Assembly (NCBI GenBank): GCA_028571685.1
Contig: CM053140.1
Span: 60,580,201 to 60,644,200 of the forward strand
Length of the DNA: 64,000 nt
Reading direction: 5' to 3'
Source: Heterohyrax brucei
Lineage: Eukaryota > Chordata > Mammalia > Hyracoidea > Procaviidae
The position numbers were made by a program, and so were the translations under genes. This document shows, piece by piece, positions 35,653 through 48,547 of the stretch (the first letter of the stretch is position 1; each line of letters begins with the position of its first letter). The notes beneath the pieces were generated by a model. It saw only the letters and a list, made by a program, of their open reading frames with translations. It had not been told where the DNA came from and did no database searches.

Positions 35653-36470
35653 TTGTTGTATTATTAGGTGCCTTAGAATAAGCTCCCACTCATACAGCAC
35701 ATGTACAACTGAAGAAAACAATACCCAGTCCTGAACCATCCTCATAATTGTTATGCTTGAGCCCATTGTTGTAGCCACTGTGTCAATCTATCCGATTCAG
35801 AGTCTTTCTCTTTTTCACTGACCCTCTATTTTGTCAATCATGGCATCCTTCTGCAGCAACTGATCCCTCCTGATAACGTGCCCAAAGTCTGTGAGACAAG
35901 TCTCGGCATCTTCGCTTCTAAGGAGTATTCTGACTAGACTTCTACCAAGATGGATTTGCTCATTTTTTGGCAGTTGATGGTGTACTCATCACTCTTCATC
36001 CCTACCGTAACTCAAAGGCATCAATTCACCTTTGATCTTCCTTATTTATCAGCCAGCTAATGCATGCATATGAGGTGACTGAAAGCACTGTGGCTTGGAT
36101 CAGGAACACTTTAGTCGTCAAAGTGATATCTTTGGTTTTAACACATTAAAAGAGGACCTTCGCAGCAGATTTGCCCAATGCAATGTGTCCTTTGATTGCT
36201 TGACTGCTACCTCTATGGGTGTTCATTGTGGACCGAGTAAAATGAAACCTTTCACAGCATCAATCTTTCCTCTGTTTATCATGACATTGCTTATTGGTTC
36301 AGCTGTGGAGATTGTTGTTTTCCTTATGTTGAGATGTAATTTGTACTGAAGGCTGTGATCCTTGATCTTTCTCAGTGATTGCTTCAAGTCCTCTTCACTT
36401 TCTCCAAGTAAGTTTAAATTATCTGCACAAGCTGTTCATGAGTCTTTCTTGAATCCTTTTTGATATCATC
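35653..36470 (-). mobile_element. RTE LINE fragment, copy B
   Basis: Minus-strand 3' half of the RTE LINE, parallel to 18179-18990 and 40268-40990 (for example 'agcagatttgcccaatgcaa' in all three). The catalytic box region reads Cys-Ala-Asp-Asn in place of YADD (plus 36418-36434). No sense frame survives. Confidence 0.75.
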
Positions 36471-37023
36471 TCACCACAACTAGGCTGGCATTAATCCAAA
36501 AAACACAAAATACTAAATGTTGGAGAGGCTATGGAGAGATGAATACTTACATGCTACTGGTGGGACAGTAAAATGGTATAACCACTTTGGAAATTGATCT
36601 GGCGCTTTTTTAACAAAAGTAGAAATAGAAATATCATAATGATCCAGAAATCTCACTTCTTGGAATACATTCTAGAGAAATAAGAGCTGCCACACAAAGA
36701 GATACATGCATACAATGTTCACTGCATCTGCGTCCACAATAGCAAAATGATGGAATTAACCCAGGTACTCAAAAGTGGATGAATAGACAGACACACTATG
36801 GCATAGTCATTCAGTGGAGTAATATGCAATTATAAAGAACAATAATGATCTTAGGGAACATCACATAATGTAGAGTGACGTGGAAGACATTAGCTGAGTG
36901 AAACTAGTCAGTCACCAAAGGACAAATACTGCGAGATCACTGTTATAAGTGCTCAGGCAAAGGTTTAAACAAAGAAGAAGACTGTCTTAGATGGTTAGAT
37001 TAATGCCAGACTAATTGTGGTAA
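36471..37023 (+). mobile_element. L1 LINE 3' part
   Basis: Sense L1 ORF2 3' end and UTR-like sequence: 'atgctactggtgggacagta', 'aaaagtggatgaatagacag' and 'aaggacaaatactgcgagat'. Confidence 0.7.
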
Positions 37024-37028
37024 GATGA

Positions 37029-37551
37029 TGTTTTAGTCAGTTAGTGCTGCTCTAACAGAAATACCACAGAGTGGATGGCTTTAACAAAGGAAAGTTTATT
37101 CTTACATAGCCCGGTAGGCTACAAGTCCAAATTCAGGATGTCCACTCCAGGAGAAGGCTTTCCCCCTTGTCGGCTCTGGAGGAAAGTCCAGTATTGCCTC
37201 AGTCTTTGTCCAGGGAGTGCCTTGGAGGAGAAACCTCAGGTCTGAAGGACGTGCTATTCTCCCAAAACTGCTTTCTTGATGGTGTGAGGTTCCCAATTCT
37301 CTGCTTGCTTCTCTTTCCTTTTATGTCTTGTGGGATGAAAGGATTAAGGGTGGGGCAAGCCATACTCGAGGGAAACTCCCTTTACAGTGGAGAAGGAAGG
37401 TAATCCTATGAAGGGATTTACAGTCCCACCCTAATCCTTTAACATACAGACAGGAAAATCACAAAATGGAGTCAATGACACAATATTGCGAATCATGTCC
37501 CAGCCACACGGCTACACATATTTTTGGGGAGACGCAATTCAGCCCATGTCA
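37029..37551 (-). mobile_element. Class III-like solo LTR, copy 3
   Basis: TG...CA ends (tgttttagtcagttagtgct to cagcccatgtca), parallel to copies at 7010 and 20879. L1 of opposite orientation lies on the two sides. The flanking pentamers gatga and gatag match only partly. Confidence 0.65.
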
Positions 37552-37556
37552 GATAG

Positions 37557-39230
37557 TATCTCATTGTAGTTTTGATACAGATTTCTCTGACGGCTAATGA
37601 TTGTAAGTATTTCATCTTATACTCATTAGCCGCCTGAACACCTTCCTTGGTGATGTTCCTGTTCATATCTTTTGCCCGTTTTTTAATTGGACCATTTGGC
37701 TTTTGGGTTTTGAGGTTTTGCAGTATCTTGTAGACTTCAAAGATTAGACGTTGATCAGATTTCTTGTAACCAAATCTCTTTCTCCAAGTCTGTAGGCTGT
37801 CTTTTTACTCTTTTTATGTAAGTGTTTGATTTTTTGAGTTCCCATTTATTTGTTTTCTCTTCTAGTGTTTGTGAATTGCTAGCAATGTTTGTATGCTGTT
37901 TATGCCACATATTAGGGCTTCCAGCATTGTCTCTATTTCTTCTTCCATGATGTTGCTCATTTTAGATTTTATACTTAGGTCTTTGATCCATTTTGAGGTA
38001 GTTTTTGTGCATATTGAGAGATATGAGTCTTGTTTCTTTTTTGCAGATGAACATCCAGTTATGCCAATACCATCTGTTAAAGAAATTGTCTTTTCCCTAA
38101 TTTGTGTAATTTGAGGCTTTGTCCAATATCTGTTGCTCTAGATGAATAATTTTATGTCTACATTCTCAGTTGTGTTCCATTTGTATCTGTTTTTATACCA
38201 GTACCAGGCTGTTTTGACTACCATGACAGTGCAATAGGTTTCAAAGCCAAGCCTCCTGCTTTGCTCTTCTTGAGTGATGCTTTACTTATTTAGGGCTTCT
38301 TACTTGTAAATTCTCTAAAGCTCTGTTTAAATGGAAATGTCTTAATTTACTCATCCTATTTAAGAGACAATTTTGAGGGATATATAGTTCTTGGCTGGTG
38401 ATTTTTTTTCCTTCAAGGCTTTGTATATGTCATCCCATCACCTTCTTGTTGTGTGGTTTCTACTGAGTAGTCTAAGCTTGTTCTTACTGACTCTCTTTTG
38501 AAGATTGCCAGCCAAGATTATTTTTCACTTATCCCTAACTATTTTAAAAATTCCATCCTTTTGGCAAGTTCAGTTATAATGTATCATGGTGTCTTTCTTT
38601 TGGGACTTATCTTGCATGGAGTTTGATGAGCATCTTGGATAGATATCTTCCCATCTGTCATGATATCAAGGAAGTTTTCTGTAAGGAAATCTTCAGCAAT
38701 ACTTTCTGTATTTTCTGTCCACACCTCCCACCCCCACTTCTAGTATTCTAACTTTTCATAGATTATTTCTTTTGATAGAGTCCCACACATAATTCTTAGT
38801 GTTTCTTCTTTTTTTAACTCATTTATCTGACTTTTCCTCAAATGTGTTAGCATCTATTGTTTTATTTTCATTCTTACTATTTCTGCCTTCCATTGCCTCA
38901 ATTCTTCTCCTCTGATTCTATTATTTTATTACTAATCTTCTGAATTCTGATTGCTGTCTCGCTATGCTTTCTTGCAGCCTGTTCAATTTGTCATTATGCT
39001 CTTCTGAATTTTGCTTGATCTCCTGCCTGATCTCTTCAAGAGTTTTAAATATTAATCTTTGTATTATATCTCCAATAATTTCAGGAAGTTCTCTTCATCT
39101 GGAAAACTTCTGATTACTTGTTTTGGGAGCTTTCTGAAGCCATCATGGTTCACCTCTGTAAGTTATTTGATACTGACCATTGTTTCTGAGTCATAAGTAA
39201 GTTGTTGTATTTATTTATTTCATATTTGCT
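37557..39230 (-). mobile_element. L1 LINE fragment, minus strand
   Basis: T-rich antisense L1. 37557-38340 matches the antisense ORF2 3' region (gtatctcattgtagttttga, 'tgttcatatcttttgcccgt'). 38340-39230 looks like further L1-type antisense sequence but is assigned with less certainty. Confidence 0.6.
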
Positions 39231-39696
39231 TACTATATTTTGTTTTGTTTTGTCCTTAAATGCCCAAATAGTCTGGTTGTGTTAACAATTCTGATTATAG
39301 TCACCTTTAAGACCATAATGTCCCATAACCAGGTGGTTAGAGTTGTTACTAGGCATGTGAGTCCAGGCATCAGCTTATTTTCTTACAGCACTCAACACAA
39401 GTGCTCTGGTAGTCAGTCGCCAAATATGTGGTGCAAGCTCCCCTACTATAGTCCTAGATGGCCAGAATTTACTGGTGTAGGCACAATACCCTTTGGAAGG
39501 AAGAGACTACAGATACCACGAAAGAAGTAAGTCATTACACTCCCAATCCTTTTAGCCAAGTATCTATACGAAGTATTTGAAATTGTTCTCCTGAGGATAT
39601 TTGTCTTTTCTCAGTATATTTATTTACTCAGTTATTTAAATCAGTATAAATCCATGAACACTTATTTTATATTTAGTTATATTTTCCAAACCTACT

Positions 39697-39807
39697 GTCA
39701 GAGAAGAACTGCCCCTTAGAGTTCCCAAGGAGCATCTGAAGGATTTGAACCACTGACCCTTTGGTTATCAGATGTAGCACTTAAGGACTATGCCACCAGG
39801 GTTTCTA
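39697..39807 (-). mobile_element. AfroSINE, truncated
   Basis: Antisense body and head: 'gaactgccccttagagttcc' and 'ggactatgccaccagggttt'. The tail is missing. Confidence 0.8.
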
Positions 39808-39960
39808 ACCAAAACCCATTAAGTCAATTTTAACTCATAGCAACCCCATAGGAAAGAGTTGAGCTGCCTCATAGAGTTCCCATGGAGCACCTGGTAGATT
39901 TCAACTACCAACCTCTTGGTCACCAGCCATAGCACTTAGCCACAACTCCACCAGGGTTAC
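39808..39960 (-). mobile_element. AfroSINE
   Basis: Antisense copy in tandem with the previous one, 'aaccaaaacccattaagtca' to 'cacaactccaccagggttac'. Confidence 0.85.
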
Positions 39961-40267
39961 CACAGTTAAAATCTTTCACTTATTTTGTTTCTCAAATTGC
40001 ATCACCTTCAATCAGTGGAAGCTCTTTAAGTCAGCTCCTGTGTCTCTTTGACCTTTCCCCCTTTAAAGTGGGCTTTTTGTGGTTTTTACTGTTGTTTGAG
40101 CACTTCTTTATGTTTTCACCCCATAAGGTGTTCCTGGCTCATCTTGTGCACATTGTTCTGCCCCAGTATTAGAATCAGCAGCAGATGGAATGTTCTCACT
40201 TGTAAGAAGCACAGGTGTAACTTGTCAGGTAAAAACATACAGTTGTTATGTTGTTACATGGAAGCTG

Positions 40268-41725
40268 AGATGCTTGTTGTTGTTAGGTGCTGTTGAGTTG
40301 GTTTCAACTCATAGTGACCCTATGCACAACAGAGTGAAACACTGCCCAGTCTTGCACCATGTCCACAATCATTTTTGTGATCCCCGACTCTACCAAGCAC
40401 AATGTCCTTCCCTGGGGGAGTGATACTTCCTGACAACATGCCCAAGTATGTAAGATGCAGTCATGCCATCTTTGCTTCCAAGGAGCTCTCTGGTTGTACT
40501 TCTTCCAGAACAGAACTGTTTGTTCTTTTGGCAATCCACAGTACATTTAACATTCTATTCCAACACCACAATTCAAAGGTATAAATTCTTCTGTCTTTGT
40601 TCATTGTCCTTTTGCCTGCATATGATGGAACTGAAAATACCGTGGCTTGAGTGAGGTGCACCTTAGTCTTTTAGACGACTTCTTTACTTTTGAATATTTG
40701 AAAGAGGTCCTTGGCAGCAGATTTCCCCAATGCAATGCATCTTTTGATTTCTTGACTGCTACTTCCATGGGTGTTGATTGTGGATTCAAGTAAAATGAAA
40801 TTCTTGACAATAGCAATCCTTTCTTCATTTATGATGATGTTGCTTACTGATCCAGTTGTGAGGACTTTTGTCTTTTGATGTTGAGGTACAATCCATACTG
40901 AAGGGTGTGGTCCTTGATCTTCATCAGTAAGAGTTTCAAATCTTTTCACTTCCAGCAAGTGAGCTGGTGTCATCTGCATAATGCAGGTTGTTAGTGAGTC
41001 ATCCTCTAATCCTGATGCCTCGTTCTTCTTTGTATAATCCAGCTTCTCGGATTATTTGCTTGTCATGCAGAAAGGTATGGTGAAAGGATACAACCCTGAC
41101 ACACACCTTTCCTGACTTTAAACCTTGCAGTGTTCCCTTGTTCTCTTTATACAACTGCCTCTAGATCCCTGTACAGATTCCTTATGCACTATTAAATGCT
41201 CTGGAATTCCCATTCTTCACAATGTTACCCATAATTTGTTATGATCCACACTGTTGAATGTCTTTGCATAGTCAATGAAACATAGGTAAACATCTTTCTG
41301 GCATTCCCTAATTTCTGCCAAGATCTATCATATATTAGGAATGATACCCTTGGCTCCACATTGTTTTCTGAATCCAGCTTGAATATCTAACAGTTCCTTG
41401 TCAATATATTGTTGCAGTCACTTTTGAATGATCTTGAGTGAAATTTTATTTGTGTCTGATATTAAGGATATTGTTCAGTAATTTCTGCATTTGGTTGGAT
41501 CACCTTTATTTTGGAGTGGGCATAAATATGGATCTCTTCCAGTGAGTCGACCAGGTATCTCTCCTCCAAATTTCTTGGTGTAGACGAGTGAACATTTCCA
41601 ATGCTGCATCTGTTTGTCGAAATATCTCAATTGATATCCTATCACTTCCTGGAGACTTGTATTTTGCCAATGCCTTTGATGCAGCTTCAACTTCTTTAGT
41701 ACCATTGGTTCCTGATCATATGCTA
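40268..41725 (-). mobile_element. RTE LINE fragment, copy C
   Basis: Minus-strand 3' half of the RTE, from the tail (tgttgttaggtgctgttgag at 40275) through the RT domain. The YADD catalytic box is intact here (antisense of 'gtgtcatctgcataatgcag', about 40967-40986) but the frame is broken elsewhere. Translated pieces include INTHGSSSQEIKRCIALGKS near 40760. Confidence 0.8.
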
Positions 41726-42018
41726 TTAATGAACAATATTAACAATATTAGTGATACGATATTGTTTGGTAATTTCCACATTCGACTGGATCAGCTTTCT
41801 TTGGAATGGGTATAAATACAGATCTCTTCCAGTCAGTTGACCATGCAGCAATAGAAGGATTCATAAGCAAGCTGATTAACCAAAGGCATGGACTATGTTC
41901 ATTTTTAATGTATTGCTTTTTTAGCTCCAAATTCATCTTTCATTGCTATGAGAGAATATGATGTCATGACATTAAACTTAGTCAATATTGGAAGAATATT
42001 GGAATACCAAGAGACTTT
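41726..42018 (-). mobile_element. RTE LINE fragment, second tandem piece
   Basis: It repeats the RT start already present at about 41460-41560. The minus strand reads IPIPKKADPVECGNYQ near 41800. It is cut at 42018 by the solo LTR. Confidence 0.7.
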
Positions 42019-43089
42019 TGCTGAAGACTGTCACCCACAAAAGCCCCCTGTGAACAGAGTCACAGACCTATGTGATGACAGGCAGAGGCATTTCACCGTT
42101 GACATATTTTCTGGCCATACTCTCCTTGATAATATTTTGCAACCTAATCAAGCCAACCAAGTGCCGTCGATTCCTTAAAAACACCTCCTTACTTCCGGGC
42201 ACAAGGATCAAAGAAGAAGAGTTTTACAACCCCGTTGGCTTAATGAATTCCAATGTAGCATGCCTGAGAGCATCGAGGCCAGCCCAGCCCCATTGGCTTC
42301 CCCCAGCTGCACACCCCCTTCCCAGGAAAAACAAGATTGCAGAAAGGCTCTGGGAAGCTCCCCAGCAACAACCCCCTTGCACAGCCCTTAGAATATAGAT
42401 ATTCCAATCCCTACATCAGGAAGACAGATAAGCTTCCAAGTTTATTGTATTTGGTGTGGTAAATAGACAAATGCTAAAGAAATACCCTTCTTAGAACAGT
42501 TTAAGAGAAGCTTAGAGTGAGGGATGGTGGACACTTATTGTCCCCACAGGAAGAGATAAGGAAGAGTGAAGAAGGAACAAATAGAGACTGTCAGAGTATA
42601 ACTTTTAAGATGAATTTATTCTCTCTTCCTGCACCTTTGACCTCGAGGCTTAGGTAGAGTTAATAGAAGTTCCAAGATTAGCTTTGTTCCGACTGTTGAT
42701 TATAATCACAATATACTAGTCTCGAACCATTATTTAGAGGTCCCTAGTGATTAATATGAAAAAGGACTTCAAGGTATCAGTTCTTTACTAGCTAACAGAG
42801 AGGACCCTAATAATTAACATGAAAAGACACCGCTGTCTCGGGCCATTATTTAGAAGACCCTAATGATTGACATGAAGAGAGACCACGAGGTACCCACCTT
42901 TGCTAGGCAATCACCTAAGTGGTCAAAGTACAGTTACCTCATTGACTATAAAAAATAAAGGAAGACAGTCCTTTACAGGCTGCCATTCTCCAAAACTCCT
43001 TCCTGTCTCAGCCTCGTCACTTTCCTCCTCTGCCAACGCCACCCAACCCCTCCGTGTTCCTGAAACCCCACCAGGGATGGCTCCCGGCA
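42019..43089 (+). mobile_element. Solo LTR of the provirus family, copy 2
   Basis: TG...CA ends (tgctgaagactgtcacccac to ggctcccggca). Flanks are gacttt (42013-42018) and aacttt (43090-43095), a 6-bp duplication with one mismatch. It shares CCAAT-region, TATA/AATAAA (gactataaaaaataaagg, about 42944) and U5 with copy 1. It has an extra U3 repeat unit and a ~20-bp SINE-like insert at about 42155-42175. Confidence 0.85.
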
Positions 43090-43095
43090 AACTTT

Positions 43096-43530
43096 TTTTC
43101 CTGATTCTGGTGCACTCTGCTTATCCTGAAAAACATGTCAACAGTACAGAGGTCTTCACTCTTCTGTCCTGGTCTGTGGAGTTTCAGTAGTACCATCCCC
43201 ACAAGTTACTGCTCAGGTTCGTGGTGCAGAACCTTCACATGAGTAGCTTCCCCTGAATCTTAGAGAGGAGATTTCCAAGAAGTTCACAGATTTCAGCAAA
43301 CTTCAAAAGGCAACGGGCCATGACCAAACCCTCTCAACAAGGTCTGAATATCAGTCCTACACATGGAGACTTCCAGATTTGTTTCTTCTCTATATACTCT
43401 GCTTTAGCCCTAAAAGTGATGACTACTTCCTATATTGGTTACTTCCTTATTCTTAAAAATAAAAATAAAAAATCAGTTGACACTGTGTCAGGCTTCCATT
43501 TACTCCATAATACACTAATATATATATATA
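43096..43530. other. Unique sequence with short (TA)n
   Basis: No gene recognised. A (TA)n run at about 43517-43532 borders the next SINE. Confidence 0.4.
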
Positions 43531-43735
43531 TTGCCATGGAATTGATTCTGATTTGTGGTGATCCCATATGTTTAACACTAGAACTGTTCTTAGTGTTTTC
43601 AATGGTTGCGATCTTTGCGGACTAGATTGTCAGGCCTTTCTTCTGTGACATCACTTCCTTTCTTTTGTGGTACCACTGGGTGAATGTGAACCTTCCACAT
43701 TTCAGTTAGTAGCTCAGTGCAAATCACTTGCGTCA
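43531..43735 (-). mobile_element. AfroSINE, 'cacccag' subtype
   Basis: Antisense copy with 'ttgtcaggcctttcttctgt' and 'gtaccactgggtgaatgtga', the module also seen at 48548. Confidence 0.7.
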
Positions 43736-43784
43736 GCAAGGTACTTTCCCTACTATGTATTGCCTCTCATAAACCAGTTTCTGT

Positions 43785-43896
43785 TGGGTTAGTCCTGCCT
43801 CATGATGACCCTCACGTGTCAAAGTAAAACTATGCTCTACAGAGTTTACAATGACTGATTTTTTTTAAGTAGATTGCCAGTTCTTTCTTTCAAGCC
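43785..43896 (-). mobile_element. AfroSINE, 'cacccag' subtype, truncated
   Basis: Antisense 'gttagtcctgcctcatgatg', 'aaagtaaaactatgctctac' and 'agtagattgccagttctttc'. Confidence 0.65.
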
Positions 43897-45795
43897 ATGT
43901 TTAGGAGTTAATATTAATTTATGTTAAACTTTCCTGGTTCAAATTTTTGTGTGCTTTCTGTCACCTGATTGGACCTTGACTGATACACCAGGTATGTCTG
44001 ATTCTAAAGCCACCTTGGGATTCTTGTCTCTTTATTGATTGCTCAAAGCTTTCTGGGAATATTATAAGTCTCTCCTCCAATCCTGAAACACCTCCGAGGA
44101 TTCTTCTGGTATGTATGACTGAGTTAAAGCTGTTTCTCAGAACTTCATTCTTTCATTTATTCATTTAATAAACCCAGCTTTTAACCTCTGTACTCAAACA
44201 GACATGGGTTACTGCATAAGTAGTACTCATCTCCTGTTCTGAGGAGATGATCATGTTCTATTAGAAATAAGACAGAAACAACTGCAATTTGGTACCATCA
44301 GGGCTATAGAGGGAGAATCAGGGGTTGGGAAGCAGACTCATCCTCTGCAAGATGGCGTTGACTTTATTTCCAGGACATGGCATTCTCCTGGTTTTCCTCC
44401 TGTTTTGCAGGCTCACTAGAATGTGAGCTCCAAACCAGCAAAAATCAAGTCTGTTTTGTTCCACACAGTATTTCTAATACCTAGAAGGTATAGATTGATT
44501 GAATTAAACAATGAATAAACAAATAAAAATTCATAAGTCCAACGGTCATGTTTTAGACAATCTTTAAGGATAGAGGCTGGTGGGGAAAACAAAGAAGGGG
44601 GGGGAAGGGAATCAGAAAGGAACCTACCTGCTATGTATATCAGTTAAGACTCCCTGTTTGGAGACATTCACTGTGGCTTGAACAATTAAGGGAATACATT
44701 GGTTCATGCAGCTGAGACTTTCCGAGGTAAATGCTGGACAGCTCATGCTTCTTTCTCTGGATCTACCCCTAACAGCAGTTCCTCTGAAATTCTGCATAGT
44801 TCCACTAGTGGGAAGCCTCAGCGGGCAAAGGGGAAGAGAGTGAGGCTGGAGTGCTTACTCTGTCCCTCTAAATGCACTAGGGTCTCACTGTACCCCTTTA
44901 CCAATGCTCACAGCTCCTGATGAGCAGCCCTCGCCCAACAGCTCTGTCTGCAGACTCCAGTATCTAGGAATTCCTCTCAATCTTTTCTGGCCTAAGGGTG
45001 ACAAAGACTCCTTCACTAGCCCAGAGGCACTATCCCTTGTGTTGCCCCTTCATACTGACTTCGCCTTCATAAATAGTCCATTTATTAAATTCTCCCTTGG
45101 TTACCCAATTTGAGTGCACTGTTCGCTTTCTGCTGTGCCCCTGATTCAGATAATCATCTTCAGGTACAGTTTGGCCTAGTGGCTCAAAAGAATGATTTCT
45201 TTCCCAGAAGTCTGAGCCAATATTTTAAAACTCTCATTAGTTCTGCTATGATTAAATGCCCACGCAAGCCAGTCGCTGTGGCCAGTGGCTCACCCACTCA
45301 GGTCAATTAGGTCCCATCATGGAGCTGTGAACAGGACCAATTTCACCCCAACTACATCCATGAGAAAGGAAAGGGGGGTGGCTCCCCTCTAAGGCACTGG
45401 AGATGTTGAGGGAGAAGGGGAAGGTAGTCAGGGAGCTGTCACCGTGTCTGGGTAAGCACAGATGGTCTTCCTGGACAGGGTGGGAGGTTCCTGGGTAGGA
45501 GGTGGGGTTCAGGAACAGTTGGAGAGACATCAGGCCCCAGGAGGCTCAGGATCTGCCTCTGGGCCTTCCCAGACAATGCTGCTGGATAAAAAAAACAGCT
45601 GTTGGAAGTGCAAATACAGAGTCAACACTCAGCAGCCACCTACATCTATAAACATAGCAACAGCTACTGTCAGAGCCACAGGGACCAGATCACCAGGATC
45701 CTCTTCCTGACAGATGGAAAACAATTATTCACTACAGATAGGCCTGACGCAAGGTCGTAGCCTCTAGTGGGGGTGGATTGAGGAGGATTCACCAA
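43897..45795. other. Unique sequence, no gene recognised
   Basis: No gene recognised. A short G-run (ggggggggaaggg) lies near 44598. Confidence 0.4.
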
Positions 45796-45892
45796 TAGAT
45801 AACAGTGCAGCATGGAACTTGAGTTCAAATCCCAACTCTGCCACTTACATACTGTGCAACCCTAGAAAAGCTATTTTAAGGCACAGACAGGA
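45796..45892 (+). mobile_element. MIR SINE fragment
   Basis: Sense MIR: 'cttgagttcaaatcccaact', then 'ctgccacttacatactgtgc'. Confidence 0.7.
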
Positions 45893-46729
45893 AGTGATGT
45901 CGCTCCTCCAGCCCTGCCCGCAGCCTCAGGGACCTCAAGGGCTGTTCCCTGAAATGTGCACTCTCCTTCACCGTTACAGCATCTTGTGGAGATAAGACCT
46001 GTCTATTTGTTGGCATTAAAACATCCAGTAGGCCCTATCGAGACTAGCAACACAGCTGTCCCCTCTCCCTAGTTCCATCTTACCTGAGTTTAGGAATTTC
46101 CACTGAGGAGGAGGGGATCAGGATCTGTTTCGTTCCTTTTTCCTTGCCTCCTTGATGCTAGCTCGTGCAGGTCCCTGGCAGGGAAAGGAAGCCCTTAAAG
46201 GAGGAGAGGAACAGCTTCCTACTTGGTAGCACTCTTTGTGATCCTCCCCCCACTGTGGGAGACTTTGGTCAGAGGTGGTCTGCACACATCAGCTCTTTCC
46301 TAAGCTCAAGTGGCTGTGTTTATGAAACCTGCGTAGTTCCCTCACAAAGGAGAGACTGTCCCAGGTGGACCTTTTGAGGTCCCACACCCAGCCCCAAAGA
46401 TCCTCCTTGTCAGTGACACCACCACTGGGAGCTTCTACTCCCAAGAAAGGATCCTAGTAGAACGGCTTGAGGCTCAGTGACATTCTGTGACTTCCACACA
46501 GTCCATAGGAAATTCCCCTTCCCCTACAGGCTGGAGCATAGGCTGCCCACTCCTGCCCTCTCACCTCCATCTGCCCTAGGAGGCAGCTGGGGTCAACCTC
46601 CAAGCAACCTCGGACCTTCCAGATTTTCCAGTCAGGAAAATGAGGTGCAGGTCTATATGCTTACGTAAGTGACTGGCATCTTCTAGGGTCCCACGAGGAA
46701 ACTAAAGCATGGAGAGGTCATCACCAACA
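45893..46729. other. Unique sequence, no gene recognised
   Basis: No repeat or gene recognised. Confidence 0.4.
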
Positions 46730-48060
46730 TACAGCAGAAAAGATGAACAGAGCTGAAAGTTTTGTCTTTGAAAAAAAATAATAATAATTAAGAAATAGAG
46801 AAAATTCTGGCAAGACTGAACCAAACAGAAAAGAGAGTAGATACAAACAAGCTATAGAAACAATAGAAAGGAGAAATAGCAACAGAAGCTGTAGAGCTAT
46901 AATAGACAGGAAAGTTGTACGGACCACTTCATGGCAATGGATTTGAAACTTTAGCTTAATGGAATATGCACCTAGAAAAATCTAACCACCAAAACTGACT
47001 CAAAAAGAAATAAAAGTTTTCCATTATTTGTAACCTTGAAGGAAAGCTTCACACAAATGAAACACTAAGATCTAGGTGGTTGTGTGAGTTCTCTCAAGCA
47101 TTTGAGACAAAGATTATTCCGGACTTACATAAATACTTACATTTATGAGACTAGCGAAATGTTGAAATTGAAATCATACAACACAAAAATGGGAAATTAT
47201 TGACTAAACTCATTCAAGAGGGCAAACAAAAGAAATTTTAAATAAAATGTTAACGATGAAATTCCAGTAATGAATAAATATGATAACATATTGTTACCAA
47301 GTCTGGAAGTCTGGTTAATCCTAGGAATATGATGTTAATATCCAAACTCATTTCTGTCCTGTCAATTCTAACTCATAGCAACTCTATAGCACAGGATAGA
47401 ATGCCCTATAGAGTTTCTAAGGAGTGCCTGGCAGATTTGAACTGCTGACCTTTTGGTTAGCAGCCATAGCACTTAACCACTAAGCCACCAGTGTTTCCTG
47501 ACATTAGGATGGTATCAGTAGTATAGTCATTAATAAAAATTCATCACACTAGATTTTCTAGAAGTACTTGATCATCCAAATAGATGCAGGAAAAAAAAAT
47601 GATAAAAATCTGAATCCACTCGTGGTAAAACTCTCAACAAGCTATAGATAAAAAATTTTTAAAACTACCAAAAAAAGCCCACAGCAAACATCACATTCTG
47701 TGGTGAAACCCTGAAAACTTTCCCTTTCAGATCACAGAAAAGGATGAGGAAGTCTGCCACCACCATTCCTATCCAGTGTCAGAGGTCCTTTTCTAGAGCA
47801 CTTAAAAGAAGAAGAAATGGAAGTTTCAAGGATTAGAAAAGAAGAGGCAAACTATCATCTGCATACAGTGTGATTGTCTATTTAGCAAGCTCAAAAGAAT
47901 CTACAGATAATAAGATTTTAAGAGGTTTGCTGAACTCCAAATCAATATACTGAGGTAAAGGTGGCATTCACAATAGAAAAAAAATCACAAAGTGTGTAGG
48001 AAAAAAATCTAATAAAAGTTGTGAAGTTCTTTATATAGAAAATTAATATAGGTGATCTAC
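46730..48060 (+). mobile_element. Old L1 ORF2 fragment
   Basis: A-rich sense L1-like DNA including ORF2 RT-domain sequence (gcaaacatcacattctgtgg, 'caaactatcatctgcataca') but with no open frame. It is split by a SINE at 47357. Confidence 0.65.
47357..47500 (-). mobile_element. AfroSINE
   Basis: Antisense copy inside L1: 'gtcctgtcaattctaactca' to 'cttaaccactaagccaccag'. Confidence 0.88.
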
Positions 48061-48221
48061 TTGATAGGAGCTTAGCACATCACAGCATTTCATTAAATAT
48101 GTTTCTTTTTCCCCCTGTTCTATGTCTGAGCTATTTGCATTTTCATCCCAAAGAAATACTGTCAGATTTGTAGGAACAATTTTTGCATATTGAGTCTGAT
48201 TGACCCAATGCTACTTTAAAG

Positions 48222-48312
48222 ATTAATATTTGCATAATGCATTTACCAAATACTGTCACATTATCCTGAGAAATGAGTAACAGTATTATCACTTACACTG
48301 GAGGAAAATGAC
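48222..48312 (-). mobile_element. MIR SINE fragment
   Basis: Weak antisense MIR: 'ccaaatactgtcacattatc' and 'cagtattatcacttacactg'. Confidence 0.4.
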
Positions 48313-48547
48313 CCCCTAGAAGTCAGCCACCTTGCCCCTGTTGACCCTGGGCTCATTGATTAACTCTAGGCTTATTCACTGAACCAGGGCCAGGAGCAAG
48401 AGATGCAATGACAATGGGAAGGAGGCGTGTCTTCACAGAACTCCATGCTATAGCAGGATGAAGATGATGGGGCAGCCACCACACATCTGGATGGTGCTGT
48501 GCTGTGATCCTTTGAGGATGGGGCCAGGAAGTCTTCCTGGAGCAACC

